64,000 nt of DNA from Antedon bifida (taxonomy: Eukaryota; Echinodermata; Crinoidea; Comatulida; Antedonidae), in contig OY727096.1 in the NCBI GenBank assembly GCA_963402885.1, positions 12,753,820 through 12,817,819 of the forward strand. The letters are read 5' to 3'. Under the pieces are notes generated by a model. The model had not been told where the DNA came from, searched no databases, and worked only from the letters and a program-made list of their open reading frames with translations. How positions within the stretch are numbered: position 1 is the first letter of the stretch; every line of letters starts with the position of its first letter. Both the position numbers and the translations under genes were made by a program. Of the stretch, positions 1-15,000 are shown piece after piece.

Positions 1-3000
1 TTAGACCATTTTGTGATTTTCGAAAAAACTTGTTAACATAAAAACACCAAAGTGTTTAGAATAGCTTCAAATCGCATTTGGAGACGTTTTAGACCATTTT
101 GTGATTTTCGAAAAAACTTGTTCACATAAAAACATCAAAGTGTACAGAATAGCTTCAAATCGCATTTGGAGACGTTTTAGACCATTTTGTGATTTTCGAA
201 AAAACTTTTCACACATCAAACTTTTCACACATCAAAGAGCACAAAATAGCTTAATATCGTATTTAAAAACGTTTTAGACCATTTTGAGCATTTCGACAAA
301 AATTTTTCACACAAAACATCAAAGTGTACAGAATAGCTTCAAATCGCATTTGGAGACGTTTTAGACCATTTTGTGATTTTCGAAAAAACTTTTTAACACA
401 AAAACACCAAAGTGCTTAGAATAGCTCCAAATCGCATTTGGAGACGTTTTAGACCATTTGGTGATTTTCGAAAAAAATTGTTAACATAAAAACATCAAAG
501 TGTACAGAATAGCTTCAAATCGCATTTGGAGACGTTTTAGACCATTTTGTGATTTTCGAAAAAACTTGTTAACATAAAAACATCAAAGTGTTCAGAATAG
601 CTTCAAATCGCATTTGGACATGTTTTAGACCATTTTGTGATTTTCGAAAAAACTTTTCACACAAAAACATCAAAGAGCACAAAATAGCTTAGAATAGCTT
701 CAAATCGCATTTGGAGACGTTTTAGACCATTTTGTGATTTTCGAAAAAACTTGTTAACATAAAAACATCAAAGTGTACAGAATAGCTTCATATCGCATTT
801 GGAGAATTTTTAGACCATTTTGTGATTTTCGAAAAAACTTGTTAACACAAAAACACCAAAGTGTACAGAATAGTTTCAAATCGCATTTGGAGACGTTTTA
901 GACCATTTTGTGATTTTCGAAAAAACTTTTCACACAAAAACATCAAAGTGTACAGAATAGCTTCAAATCGCATTTTGAGACGTTTTAGACCATTTTGTGA
1001 TTTTCGAAAAAACTTGTTAACATAAAAACACCAAAGTGCTTAGAATAGCTTCAAATCGCATTTGGAGACGTTTTAGACCATTTTGTGATTTTCGAAAAAA
1101 CTTGTTAACATAAAAACACCAAAGTGTTTAGAATAGCTTCAAATCGCATTTGGAGACGTTTTAGACCATTTTGTGATTTTCGAAAAAACTTGTTCACATA
1201 AAAACATCAAAGTGTACAGAATAGCTTCAAATCGCATTTGGAGACGTTTTAGACCATTTTGTGATTTTCGAAAAAACTTTTCACACATCAAACTTTTCAC
1301 ACATCAAAGAGCACAAAATAGCTTAATATCGTATTTAAAAACGTTTTAGACCATTTTGAGCATTTCGACAAAAATTTTTCACACAAAACATCAAAGTGTA
1401 CAGAATAGCTTCAAATCGCATTTGGAGACGTTTTAGACCATTTTGTGATTTTCGAAAAAACTTTTTAACACAAAAACACCAAAGTGCTTAGAATAGCTCC
1501 AAATCGCATTTGGAGACGTTTTAGACCATTTGGTGATTTTCGAAAAAAATTGTTAACATAAAAACATCAAAGTGTACAGAATAGCTTCAAATCGCATTTG
1601 GAGACGTTTTAGACCATTTTGTGATTTTCGAAAAAACTTGTTAACATAAAAACATCAAAGTGTTCAGAATAGCTTGAAATCGCATTTGGAGACGTTTTAG
1701 ACCATTTTGTGATTTTCGAAAAAACTTTTCACACAAAAACATCAAAGAGCACAAAATAGCTTAATATCGTATTTAAAAACGTTTTAGACCATTTTGAGCA
1801 TTTCGACAAAAATTTTTCACACAAAACATCAAAGTGTACAGAATAGCTTCAAATCGCATTTTGAGACGTTTTAGACCATTTTGTGATTTTCGAAAAAACT
1901 TGTTAACATAAAAACACCAAAGTGCTTAGAATAGCTTCAAATCGCATTTGGAGACGTTTTAGACCATTTTGTGATTTTCGAAAAAACTTGTTAACATAAA
2001 AACATCAAAGTGTTCAGAATAGCTTCAAATCGCATTTGGAGACGTTTTAGACCATTTTGTTATTTTCGAAAAAACTTAGTTACACAAAAACACCAAAGTG
2101 CTTAGAATAGCTTCATATCGCATTTGGAGACGTTTTAGACCATTTTGTGATTTTCGAAAAAAGTTGTTAACATAAAAACATCAAAGTGTACAGAATAGCT
2201 TCATATCGCATTTGGAGACGTTTTAGACCATTTTGTGATTTTCGAAAAAACTTGTTAACACAAAAACACCAAAGTGTACAGAATAGTTTCAAATCGCATT
2301 TGGAGACGTTTTAGACCATTTTGTGATTTTCGAAAAAACTTTTCACACAAAAACATCAAAGTGTACAGAATAGCTTCAAATCGCATTTGGAGACGTTATA
2401 GACCATTTTGTGATTTTCGAAAAAAGTTGTTAACATAAAAACATCAAAGAGCACAAAATAGCTTAATATCGTATTTAAAAACGTTTTAGACCATTTTGAG
2501 CATTTCGACAACAATTTTTTACACAAAACATCAAAGTGTACAGAATAGCTTCAAATCGCATTTGGAGACGTTTTAGACCATTTTGTGATTTTCGAAAAAA
2601 CTTGTTAACATAAAAACACCAAAGTGTTTAGAATAGCTTCAAATCGCATTTGGAGACGTTTTAGACCATTTTGTGATTTTCGAAAAAACTTGTTCACATA
2701 AAAACATCAAAGTGTACAGAATAGCTTCAAATCGCATTTGGAGACGTTTTAGACCATTTTGTGATTTTCGAAAACACTTTTCACACATCAAACTTTTCAC
2801 ACATCAAAGAGCACAAAATAGCTTAATATCGTATTTAAAAACGTTTTAGACCATTTTGAGCATTTCGACAAACATTTTTCACACAAAACATCAAAGTGTA
2901 CAGAATAGCTTCAAATCGCATTTGGAGACGTTTTAGACCATTTTGTGATTTTCGAAAAAACTTTTTAACACAAAAACACCAAAGTGCTTAGAATAGCTCC

Positions 3001-6000
3001 AAATCGCATTTGGAGACGTTTTAGACCATTTGGTGATTTTCGAAAAAAATTGTTAACATAAAAACATCAAAGTGTACAGAATAGCTTCAAATCGCATTTG
3101 GAGACGTTTTAGACCATTTTGTGATTTTCGAAAAAACTTGTTAACATAAAAACATCAAAGTGTTCAGAATAGCTTGAAATCGCATTTGGAGACGTTTTAG
3201 ACCATTTTGTGATTTTCGAAAAAACTTTTCACACAAAAACATCAAAGAGCACAAAATAGCTTAATATCGTATTTAAAAACGTTTTAGACCATTTTGAGCA
3301 TTTCGACAAAAATTTTTCACACAAAACATCAAAGTGTACAGAATAGCTTCAAATCGCATTTTGAGACGTTTTAGACCATTTTGTGATTTTCGAAAAAACT
3401 TGTTAACATAAAAACACCAAAGTGCTTAGAATAGCTTCAAATCGCATTTGGAGACGTTTTAGACCATTTTGTGATTTTCGAAAAAACTTGTTAACATAAA
3501 AACACCAAAGTGTACAGAATAGCTTCAAATCGCATTTGGAGACGTTTTAGACCATTTTGTGATTTTCGAAAAAACTTGTTAACATAAAAACATCAAAGTG
3601 TTCAGAATAGCTTGAAATCGCATTTGGAGACGTTTTAGACCATTTTGTGATTTTCGAAAAAACTTTTCACACAAAAACATCAAAGAGCACAAAATAGCTT
3701 AGTATCGTATTTAAAAACGTTTTAGACCATTTTGAGCATTTCGACAAAAATTTTTCACACAAAACATCAAAGTGTACAGAATAGCTTCAAATCGCATTTT
3801 GAGACGTTTTAGACCATTTTGTGATTTTCGAAAAAACTTGTTAACATAAAAACACCAAAGTGCTTAGAATAGCTTCAAATCGCATTTGGAGACGTTTTAG
3901 ACCATTTTGTGATTTTCGAAAAAACTTGTTAACATAAAAACATCAAAGTGTTCAGAATAGCTTCAAATCGCATTTGGAGACGTTTTAGACCATTTTGTTA
4001 TTTTCGAAAAAACTTAGTTACACAAAAACACCAAAGTGCTTAGAATAGCTTCAAATCGCATTTGGAGACGTTTTAGACCATTTTGTGATTTTCGAAAAAA
4101 GTTGTTAACATAAAAACATCAAAGTGTACAGAATAGCTTCATATCGCATTTGGAGACGTTTTAGACCATTTTGTGATTTTCGAAAAAACTTGTTAACACA
4201 AAAACACCAAAGTGTACAGAATAGTTTCAAATCGCATTTGGAGACGTTTTAGACCATTTTGTGATTTTCGAAAAAACTTTTCACACAAAAACATCAAAGT
4301 GTACAGAATAGCTTCAAATCGCATTTGGAGACGTTATAGACCATTTTGTGATTTTCGAAAAAAGTTGTTAACATAAAAACATCAAAGAGCACAAAATAGC
4401 TTAATATCGTATTTAAAAACGTTTTAGACCATTTTGAGCATTTCGACAACAATTTTTTACACAAAACATCAAAGTGTACAGAATAGCTTCAAATCGCATT
4501 TGGAGACGTTTTAGACCATTTTGTGATTTTCGAAAAAACTTGTTAACATAAAAACACCAAAGTGTTTAGAATAGCTTCAAATCGCATTTGGAGACGTTTT
4601 AGACCATTTTGTGATTTTCGAAAAAACTTGTTCACATAAAAACATCAAAGTGTACAGAATAGCTTCAAATCGCATTTGGAGACGTTTTAGACCATTTTGT
4701 GATTTTCGAAAACACTTTTCACACATCAAACTTTTCACACATCAAAGAGCACAAAATAGCTTAATATCGTATTTAAAAACGTTTTAGACCATTTTGAGCA
4801 TTTCGACAAAAATTTTTCACACAAAACATCAAAGTGTACAGAATAGCTTCAAATCGCATTTGGAGACGTTTTAGACCATTTTGTGATTTTCGAAAAAACT
4901 TTTTAACACAAAAACACCAAAGTGCTTAGAATAGCTCCAAATCGCATTTGGAGACGTTTTAGACCATTTTGTGATTTTCGAAAAAACTTGTTAACATAAA
5001 AACATCAAAGTGTTCAGAATAGCTTGAAATCGCATTTGGAGACGTTTTAGACCATTTTGTGATTTTCGAAAAAACTTTTCACACAAAAACATCAAAGTGT
5101 ACAGAATAGCTTCAAATCGCATTTGGAGACGTTTTAGACCATTTTGTGATTTTCGAAAACACTTTTCACACATCAAACTTTTCACACATCAAAGAGCACA
5201 AAATAGCTTAATATCGTATTTAAAAACGTTTTAGACCATTTTGAGCATTTCGACAAAAATTTTTCACACAAAACATCAAAGTGTACAGAATAGCTTCAAA
5301 TCGCATTTGGAGACGTTTTAGACCATTTTGTGATTTTCGAAAAAACTTTTTAACACAAAAACACCAAAGTGCTTAGAATAGCTCCAAATCGCATTTGGAG
5401 ACGTTTTAGACCATTTTGTGATTTTCGAAAAAACTTGTTAACATAAAAACATCAAAGTGTTCAGAATAGCTTGAAATCGCATTTGGAGACGTTTTAGACC
5501 ATTTTGTGATTTTCGAAAAAACTTTTCACACAAAAACATCAAAGAGCACAAAATAGCTTAATATCGTATTTAAAAACGTTTTAGACCATTTTGAGCATTT
5601 CGACAAAAATTTTTCACACAAAACATCAAAGTGAACAGAATAGCTTCAAATCGCATTTTGAGACGTTTTAGACCATTTTGTGATTTTCGAAAAAAACTTG
5701 TTAACATAAAAACACCAAAGTGCTTAGAATAGCTTCAAATCGCATTTGGAGACGTTTTAGACCATTTTGTGATTTTCGAAAAAACTTGTTGACATAAAAA
5801 CATCAAAGTGTTCAGAATAGCTTCAAATCGCATTTGGAGACGTTTTAGACCATTTTGTTATTTTCGAAAAAACTTAGTTACACAAAAACACCAAAGTGCT
5901 TAGAATAGCTTCAAATCGCATTTGGAGACGTTTTAGACCATTTTGTGATTTTCGAAAAAAGTTGTTAACATAAAAACATCAAAGTGTACAGAATAGCTTC

Positions 6001-6071
6001 ATATCGCATTTGGAGACGTTTTAGACCATTTTGTGATTTTCGAAAAAACTTGTTAACACAAAAACACCAAA
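1..6071. repeat. 88-bp satellite array, block 1
   Basis: Tandem monomers of about 88 bp; the string TTAGACCATT recurs at 1, 89 and 177. Each typical monomer holds the palindromes TTTTCGAAAA and GTTAAC and the string CAAATCGCATTTGGAGACG. A second monomer class, with TTAATATCGTATTTAAAAACG and GAGCATTTCGAC, is interspersed at intervals. Rare variants show higher-order repetition: AAAGTGTTTA lies at 49, 1121, 2621 and 4559 (spacings 1072, 1500, 1938), and the doubled ACACATCAAA variant follows at 211, 1283, 2783, 4721 and 5168. The block runs from the window edge to a transposon junction. No coding role is visible; satellite arrays of this type usually sit in heterochromatin. Confidence 0.97.
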
Positions 6072-6150
6072 TAGTCTAGGACCTGGGTCAGATTTGTATG
6101 CATTTAATTTAGGAGAGAATTATGTTATAGGATAATTTGATCCCAACGAA
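6072..6150 (+). repeat. Left terminal inverted repeat of the palindromic element
   Basis: It begins TAGTCTAGGACCTGGGTCAG and pairs with the reverse complement of the right terminus at 8977-9055. Similarity continues well past the terminus into the arms, through the block near 6240 containing CGACAACCACTTGTCG. Confidence 0.85.
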
Positions 6151-7704
6151 CAACATGGAATGTGTGCCAAATTCGCTATCCGGGACGAACATGCCCAAAA
6201 TCGGGGTCAAAGGTTAAAAATGTGTGGTTCTTATATCTCGACAACCACTTGTCGTACAGATATGCTTTTGGTGTCAAATTGTTCAGAATATACATATTTA
6301 TATTCGGTCTAACACAACTTTTAGCGAAAAAATTACCGGAAATGCTTTTACTGACCTTTGACCCAAAAATGACCAAAAAACACATTTTCGGGTTAAATTA
6401 TTCTTTAAAATGCCAATGGACAAACTGTATGGTATCAAATGAAAGCATACACAATATACTACCCATTGCTACCCAACTTGTATTGAAAATGTTTATTTAT
6501 GAAGCTAATTATATGGAAAATGTGCATATTTTGATTATTTTTATACAAAAAATGAATATTTGGTAGCGTAATTGTTATGTTTTTTTATTTAATATTAAAT
6601 AATTTAAGTGTTTGGAAAAACTATTTGGTATCAAATGAAAGCCCGTAAAATATTCTATCCATTGCTACCCAACTTGCATTAAAAATCTGTAATTAATTAT
6701 GATGCTAATTTTGTTAAAAATGCGCATATTTTATTATTTTTTTACTAAAATGAGTATATTAAATAGTGTAAATTTATTTTGGTTTATTTATAATATTAAA
6801 TAATTCAAGTGTTCCTTAGGTGTCAAATTGTTCAGAATATACATATTTATATTCGGTCTAACACAACTTTTAGCGAAAAAATGACCAGAAATGCTTTTAC
6901 TGACCTTTGACCCAAAAATGACCAAAAAACACATTTTCGGGTTAAATTATTCTTTAAAATGCCAATGGACAAACTGTATGGTATCAAATGAAAGCATACA
7001 CAATATGCTACTCATTGCTACCCAACTTTTAATTGAAAATTTTTAATTATGAAGCTAATTGTATGGAAAATGTGCATATTTTATTATTTTTTTTACTAAA
7101 ATGAGTATATTAAATAGTGTAAATTTATTTTGGTTTATTTATAATATTAAATAATTCAAGTGTTCCTTAGGTGTCAAATTGTTCAGAATATACATATTTA
7201 TATTCGGTCTAACACAACTTTTAGCGAAAAAATGACCAGAAATGCTTTTACTGACCTTTGACCCAAAAATGACCAAAAAACACATTTTCGGGTTAAATTA
7301 TTCTTTAAAATGCCAATGGACAAACTGTATGGTATCAAATGAAAGCATACACAATATGCTACCCATTGCTACCCAACTTGTATTGAACATTTTTAATTAT
7401 GAAGCTAATTGTATGGAAAATGTGCACATTTTGATTATTTTTATACAAAAAATGAATATTTTGTAGCGTAATTATTATGTTTATTTATATAATATTAAAT
7501 AATTTAAGTGTTTGGAAAAACTATTTGGTATCAAATGAAAGCCCATAAAATATTCTATCCATTGCTACCCAACTTGTATTAAAAATCTGTAATTATGATG
7601 CTAATTTTGTGAAAAATGTGCATATTTTATTGATTTAAAATGTAACTTATTGGACAAAGTAACACCCAATATGAATAATATTTTTAGTTCAAATTAATGT
7701 CATA

Positions 7705-7782
7705 TAGTCTAGGACCTGGGTCAGATTTGTATGCATTTAATTTAGGAGAGAATATCTCAACTGTTATAGGATAATTTGATCT
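7705..7782 (+). repeat. Internal third copy of the terminal repeat
   Basis: The same terminal sequence as at 6072, in the same orientation, begins TAGTCTAGGACC and runs through the block ending GATAATTTGATC. Its presence in mid-element marks the seam of two elements. Confidence 0.8.
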
Positions 7783-8976
7783 AGACTACCCTTAGCCTAG
7801 ATATAAAAAAATACAACATAATTAATATCTAAAAGTGATGAAACAGTAAAAATATGCACATTTTTAACAAAATTAGCATCATAATTACAGATTTTTAATA
7901 CAAGTTGGGTAGCAATGGATAGAATATTTTATGGGCTTTCATTGAATACCAAATAGTTTTTCCAAACACTTAAATTATTTAATATTAAATAAAAAAACAT
8001 AACAATTACGCTACCAAATATTCATTTTTTGTATAAAAATAATCAAAATATGCATATTTTCCATACAATTAGCTTCATAATTAAAAATGTTCAATACAAG
8101 TTGGGTAGCAATGGGTAGCATATTGTGTATGCTTTCATTTAATACCATACAGTTTGTCCATTGGCATTTTAAAGAATAATTTAACCTGAAAATGTGTTGT
8201 TTTTTTTATTTTTGGGTCAAAGGTCAGTAAAAGCACTTCCGGTCATTTTTTCGCTAAAAGTTGTGTTAGACCGAATATAAATATGTATATTCTGAACGAT
8301 TTGACACCTAAAGAACACTTGAATTATTTAATATTATAAATAGACCAAAATAAATACACTATTTAATATACTCATTTTAGTAAAAAAATAATAAAATATG
8401 CACATTTTTGGCAAAATTAGCATCATAATTACAGATTTTTAATACAAGTTGGGTAGCAATGGATAGAATATTTTATGGGCTTTCATTTGATACCAAATAG
8501 TTTTTCGAAACACTTAAATTATTTAGTATTATATAAATAAACATAACAATTACGCTACCAAATATTCATTTTTTGTATAAAAATAATCAAAATATGCACA
8601 TTTTCCATACAATTAGCTTCATAAATAAACATTTTCAATACAAGTTGGGTAGCAATGGGTAGCATATTGTGTATGCTTTCATTTGATACCATAAAGTTTG
8701 TCCATTGGCATTTTAAAGAATAATTTAACCAGAAAATGAGTTTTTTGGTCATTTTTGGGTCAAAGGTCAATAAAAGCGTTTCCGGTCATTTTTTCCCTAA
8801 AGGTTGTGTTAGACCGAATATAAATATGTATATTCTGAACAATTTGACAACAAAAGCAAATCTGTACGACAAGTGGTTGTCGAGATATAAGAACCACACA
8901 TTTTTAACCTTTGACCCCGATTTTGGCCATGTTCGTCCCGGATAGCGAATTTGGCACACATTCCATGTTGTTCGTT

Positions 8977-9055
8977 GGGGTCAAATTATCCTATAACAGT
9001 TGAGATATTCTCTCCTAAATTAAATGCATACAAATCTGACCCAGGTCCTAGACTA
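8977..9055 (-). repeat. Right terminal inverted repeat of the palindromic element
   Basis: It ends CCAGGTCCTAGACTA and is the reverse complement of the left terminus, directly followed by satellite sequence AAAGTGTACAG. Confidence 0.85.
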
Positions 9056-12000
9056 AAAGTGTACAGAATAGTTTCAAATCGCATTTGGAGACGTTTTAGA
9101 CCATTTTGTGATTTTCGAAAAAACTTTTCACACAAAAACATCAAAGTGTACAGAATAGCTTCAAATCGCATTTGGAGACGTTTTAGACCATTTTGTGATT
9201 TTCGAAAAAACTTGTTAACATAAAAACATCAAAGTGTACAGAATAGCTTCAAATCGCATTTGGAGACGTTTTAGACCATTTTGTGATTTTCGAAAAAACT
9301 TTTTAACACAAAAACACCAAAGTGCTTAGAATAGCTTCAAATCGCATTTGGAGACGTTTTAGACCATTTGGTGATTTTCGAAAAAACTTGTTAATATAAA
9401 AACATCAAAGTGTACAGAATAGCTTCAAATCGCATTTGGAGACGTTTTAGACCATTTTGTGATTTTCGAAAAAACTTGTTAACATAAAAACATCAAAGTG
9501 TTCAGAATAGCTTGAAATCGCATTTGGAGACGTTTTAGACCATTTTGTGATTTTCGAAAAAACTTTTCACACAAAAACATCAAAGAGCACAAAATAGCTT
9601 AATATCGTATTTAAAAACGTTTTAGACCATTTTGAGCATTTCGACAAAAATTTTTCACACAAAACATCAAAGTGTACAGAATAGCTTCAAATCGCATTTT
9701 GAGACGTTTTAGACCATTTTGTGATTTTCGAAAAAACTTGTTAACATAAAAACACCAAAGTGCTTAGAATAGCTTCAAATCGCATTTGGAGACGTTTTAG
9801 ACCATTTTGTGATTTTCGAAAAAACTTGTTAACATAAAAACATCAAAGTGTTCAGAATAGCTTCAAATCGCATTTGGAGACGTTTTAGACCATTTTGTTA
9901 TTTTCGAAAAAACTTAGTTACACAAAAACACCAAAGTGCTTAGAATAGCTTCAAATCGCATTTGGAGACGTTTTAGACCATTTTGTGATTTTCGAAAAAA
10001 GTTGTTAACATAAAAACATCAAAGTGTACAGAATAGCTTCATATCGCATTTGGAGACGTTTTAGACCATTTTGTGATTTTCGAAAAAACTTGTTAACACA
10101 AAAACACCAAAGTGTACAGAATAGTTTCAAATCGCATTTGGAGACGTTTTAGACCATTTTCTGATTTTCGAAAAAACTTTTCACACAAAAACATCAAAGT
10201 GTACAGAATAGCTTCAAATCGCATTTGGAGACGTTTTAGACCATTTTGTGATTTTCGAAAAAACTTGTTAACATAAAACCATCAAAGTGTACAGAATAGC
10301 TTCAAATCGCATTTGGAGACGTTTTAGACCATTTTGTGATTTTCGAAAAAACTTTTCACACAAAAACATCAAAGAGCACAAAATAGCTTAGAATAGCTTC
10401 AAATCGCATTTGGAGACGTTTTAGACCATTTTGTTATTTGCGAAAAAACTTAGTTACACAAAAACACCAAAGTGCTTAGAATAGCTTCAAATCGCATTTG
10501 GAGACGTTTTAGACCATTTTGTGATTTTCGAAAAAAGTTGTTAACATAAAAACATCAAAGTGTACAGAATAGCTTCATATCGCATTTGGAGACGTTTTAG
10601 ACCATTTTGTGATTTTCGAAAAAACTTGTTAACACAAAAACACCAAAGTGTACAGAATAGCTTCAAATCGCATTTGGAGACGTTTTAGACCATTTTGTGA
10701 TTTTCGAAAAAACTTTTCACACAAAAACATCAAAGTGTACAGAATAGCTTCAAATCGCATTTGGAGACGTTTTAGACCATTTTGTGATTTTCGAAAAAAC
10801 ATGTTAACATAAAAACATCAAAGTGTACAGAATAGCTTCAAATCGCATTTGGAGACGTTTTAGACCATTTTGTGATTTTCGAAAAAACTTTTCACACAAA
10901 AACATCAAAGAGCACAAAATAGCTTAGAATAGCTTCAAATCGCATTTGGAGACGTTTTAGACCATTTTGTTATTTGCGAAAAAACTTAGTTACACAAAAA
11001 CACCAAAGTGCTTAGAATAGCTTCAAATCGCATTTGGAGACGTTTTAGACCATTTTGTGATTTTCGAAAAAAGTTGTTAACATAAAAACATCAAAGTGTA
11101 CAGAATAGCTTCATATCGCATTTGGAGACGTTTTAGACCATTTTGTGATTTTCGAAAAAACTTCTTAACACAAAAACACCAAAGTGTACAGAATAGCTTC
11201 AAATCGCATTTGGAGACGTTTTAGACCATTTTGTGATTTTCGAAAAAACTTTTCACACAAAAACATCAAAGTGTACAGAATAGCTTCAAATCGCATTTGG
11301 AGACGTTTTAGACCATTTTGTGATTTTCGAAAAAACTTGTTAACATAAAAACATCAAAGTATACAGAATAGCTTCAAATCGCATTTGGAGACGTTTTAGA
11401 TCATTTTGTGATTTTCGAAAAAACTTTTCACACAAAAACATCAAAGAGCACAAAATAGCTTAATATCGTATTTAAAAACGTTTTAGACCATTTTGAGCAT
11501 TTCGACAAAAATTTTTCACACAAAACATAAAAGTGTACAGAATAGCTTCAATTCGCATTTGGAGACGTTTTAGACCATTTTGAGATTTTCGAAAAAACCT
11601 TTTAACACAAAAACACCAAAGTGCTTAGAATAGCTTCAAATCGCATTTGGAGACGTTTTAGACCATTTTGAGATTTTCGAAAAAACTTTTTAACACAAAA
11701 ACACAAAAGTGCTTAGAATAGCTTCAAATCGCATTTGGAGACGTTTTAGACCATTTTGTGATTTTCGAAAAAACTTGTTGACATAAAAACACCAAAGTGC
11801 TTAGAATAGCTTCAAATCGCATTTGGAGACGTTTTAGACCATTTTGTGATTTTCGAAATAACTTGTTAACATAAAAACATCAAAGTGTACAGAATAGCTT
11901 CAAATCGCATTTAGAGACGTTTTAGACCAATTTGTGATTTTGGAAAAAACTTGTTAACATAAAAACACCAAAGTGCTTAGAATAGCTTCAAATCGCATTT

Positions 12001-15000
12001 TGAGACATTTTAGACAATTTGTGATTTTCGAAAGAACTTGGTTACACAAAAACATAAAAGTGCTTAAAATCGCATTAGAAACCGTTTTAGACCATTTTGA
12101 GCATTTCGATAAAACTTTTAACACAAAAACATCAAAGAGCACAAAATAGCTTAATATCGTATTTAAAAACGTTTTAGACAATTTTGAGCATTTCGACAAA
12201 AATTTTTCACACAAAACATCAAAGTGTACAGAATAGCTTCAAATCGCATTTGGAGACGTTTTAGACCATTTTGTGATTTTCAAAAAAACTTGTTAACAAA
12301 AAAAACACCAAAGTGCTAAGAATAGCTTCAAATCGCATTTGGAGACAATTTAGACCATTTTTTGATTTTCGAAAAAACTTGTTAACATAAAAACACCAAA
12401 GTGCTTAGAATAGCTTTAAATCGCATTTGGAGACGTTTTAGACCATTTTGTGATTTTCGAAAAAAATTGTTAACATAAAAACACCAAAGTGCTTAGAATA
12501 GCTTCAAATGCCATTTGGAGACGTTTTAGACCATTTTGTGATTTTCGAAAAAACTTGTTAACATAAAAACACCAAAGTGTACAGAATAGCTTCAAATTGC
12601 ATTTGGAGACGTTTTAGACCATTTTGCGATTTTCGAAAAAACTTGTTAACATAAAAACACAAAAGTGCTTAGAATAGCTTCAAATCGCATTTTGAGACAT
12701 TTTAGACCATTTTGTGATTTTCGAAAGAACTTGGTTACACAAAAACATAAAAGTGCTTAAAATCGCATGAGAAACCGTTTTAGACAATTTTGAGCATTTC
12801 GATAAAACTTTTCACACAAAAACATCAAAGAGCACAAAATAGCTTAATATCGTATTTAAAAACGTTTTAGACCATTTTGAGCAATTCGACAAAAATTTTT
12901 CACACAAAACATCAAAGTGTACAGAATAGCTTCAAATCGCATATGAAGACATTTTAGACGATTTTGTGATTTTCGAAAAAAGTTGTTAACATAAAAACAT
13001 CAAAGTGTACAGAATAGCTTCAAATCGCATTTGGAAACGTTTTAGACCATTTTCTGATTTTCGAAAAAAATTGTTAACATAAAAACACCAAAGTGTACAG
13101 AATAGCTTTAAATTGCATTTGGAGACGTTTTAGACCATTTTGTGATTTTCGAAAAAACTTGCTAACATAAAAACACCAAAGTGCTTAGAATAGTTTCAAA
13201 TCGCATATTGAGACATTTTAGAATATTTTGTGATTTTCAAAAAAATTTGGTTACACAAAAACACCAAAGTGCTTAGAATAGCTTCAAATCGCATTTCGAG
13301 ACGTTTTAGACCATTTTGAGCATTTCGACAAAAATTTTTAACACAAAACATCAAAGTGTACAGAATAGCTTCAAATCGCATATGAAGACATTTTAGACGA
13401 TTTTGTGATTTTCGAAAAAAGTTTTTAACATAAAAACATCAAAGTGTACAGAATAGCTTCAAATCGCATTTGGAAACGTTTTAGACCATTTTCTGATTTT
13501 CGAAAAAAATTGTTAACATAAAAACGTCAAAGTGCTTAGAATAGCTTCAAATCGCATTTGGAGACGTTTTAGACCATTTTGTGATTTTCGAAAAAACTTG
13601 TTAACATAAAAACATCAAAGTGTACAGAATAGCTTCAAATCGCATTTGGAGACGTTTAAGACCATTTTGTGATTTTCGAAAAAACTTGTTAACATAAAAA
13701 CATCAAAGTGTACAGAATAGCTTCAAATCGCATTTGGAGACGTTTTAGACCATTTTGTGATTTTCGAAAAAACTTTTCACACAAAAACATCAAAGAGCAC
13801 AAAATAGCTTAATATCGTATTTAAAAACGTTTTAGACCATTTTGTGATTTTCGAAAAAACTTGTTAACATAAAAACACCAAAGTGCTTAGAATAGCTTCA
13901 AATCGCATTTTGAGACATTTTAGATCATTTTGTGATTTTCGAAAGAACTTGGTTACACAAAAACATAAAAGTGCTTAAAATCGAATTAGAAACCGTTTTA
14001 GACCATTTTGAGCATTTCGATAAAACTTTTCACACAAAAACATCAAAGAGCACAAAATAGCTTAATATCGTATTTAAAAACGTTTTAGACCATTTTGAGC
14101 ATTTCGACAAAAATTTTTCACACAAAACTTCAAAGTGTACAGAATAGCTTCAAATCGCATTTAGAGACGTTTTAGACCATTTTGTGATTTTCGAAAAAAC
14201 TTGTTGGCATAAAAACATTAAAGTGTACAGAATAGCTTCAAATCGCATTTGGAGACGTTTTAGACCATTTTGTGATTTTCAAAAAAACTTGTTATCATAA
14301 AAACACCAAAGTGCTTAGAATAGATTCAAATCGCATTTGGAGACGTTTTAGACCATTTTGAGCATTTCGATAAAACTTTTCACACAAAAACATCAAAGAG
14401 CACAAAATAGCTTCAAATCGCATTTGGAGACGTTTTAACCCATTTTGTGATTTTCGAAAAAACTTGTTAACATAAAAACATCAAAGTGTACAGAATAGCT
14501 TCAAATCGCATTTGGAGACCTTTTAGACCATTTTGTTATTTTCGAAAAAACTTGTTAACATAAAAACACCAAAGTGCTTAGAATAGCTTCAAATCGCATT
14601 TGGAGACGTTTTAGACCATTTTGTGATTTTCGAAAAAACTTGTTAAAAGAAAAACACCAAAGTGCTTAGAATAGCTTCAAATCGCATTTTGAGACATTTT
14701 AGAATATTTTGTGATTTTCGAAAAAACTTGGTTACACAAAAACACCAAAGTGCTAAGAATAGCTTCAAATCGCATTTGGAGACATTTTAGACTATTTTGT
14801 GATTTTCGAAAAAAGTTGTTAACATAAAAACATCAAAGTGTACAGAATAGCTTCAAATCGCATTTGGAGACGTTTTAGACCATTTTGTGATTTTCGAAAA
14901 AAGTTGTTAACATAAAAACATCAAAGTGTACAGAATAGCTTCAAATCGCATTTGGAGACGTTTTAGACCATTTTGTGATTTTCGAAAAAACTTGTTAACA

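Larger units (their letters stand above)
6072..9055. mobile_element. Composite foldback-like DNA element inserted in the satellite
   Basis: The element starts TAGTCTAGGACCTGGG and ends with the reverse complement. The flanking satellite bases AAA are repeated on both sides (6069-6071 and 9056-9058), consistent with a 3-bp target duplication. The two arms are long, near-identical inverted repeats, with internal units of about 350-540 bp beginning GTGTCAAATTGTTCAG (three in the left arm near 6270, 6811 and 7173; two in the right arm). A third copy of the terminal sequence lies inside at 7705 in the same orientation as the left end. The whole is therefore best read as one 1.35-kb element (7705-9055) joined to a partial second one. 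No transposase is seen; the family is not recognised. Confidence 0.85.

Noticed and set aside
4991-5185. Minus-strand frames of 60-90 codons in the satellite (also near 11954, 13196, 16589, 20168, 22107, 23832)
   Set aside because: They arise because that strand of the monomer has few stops. The translations are repeats of about 29 residues with frame changes between monomers, and they contain no domain.
6162-7466. Frames of 74-134 codons in the palindromic element
   Set aside because: They repeat with the internal tandem units and inverted arms, and have no recognisable protein content. They are shadows of the repeat.
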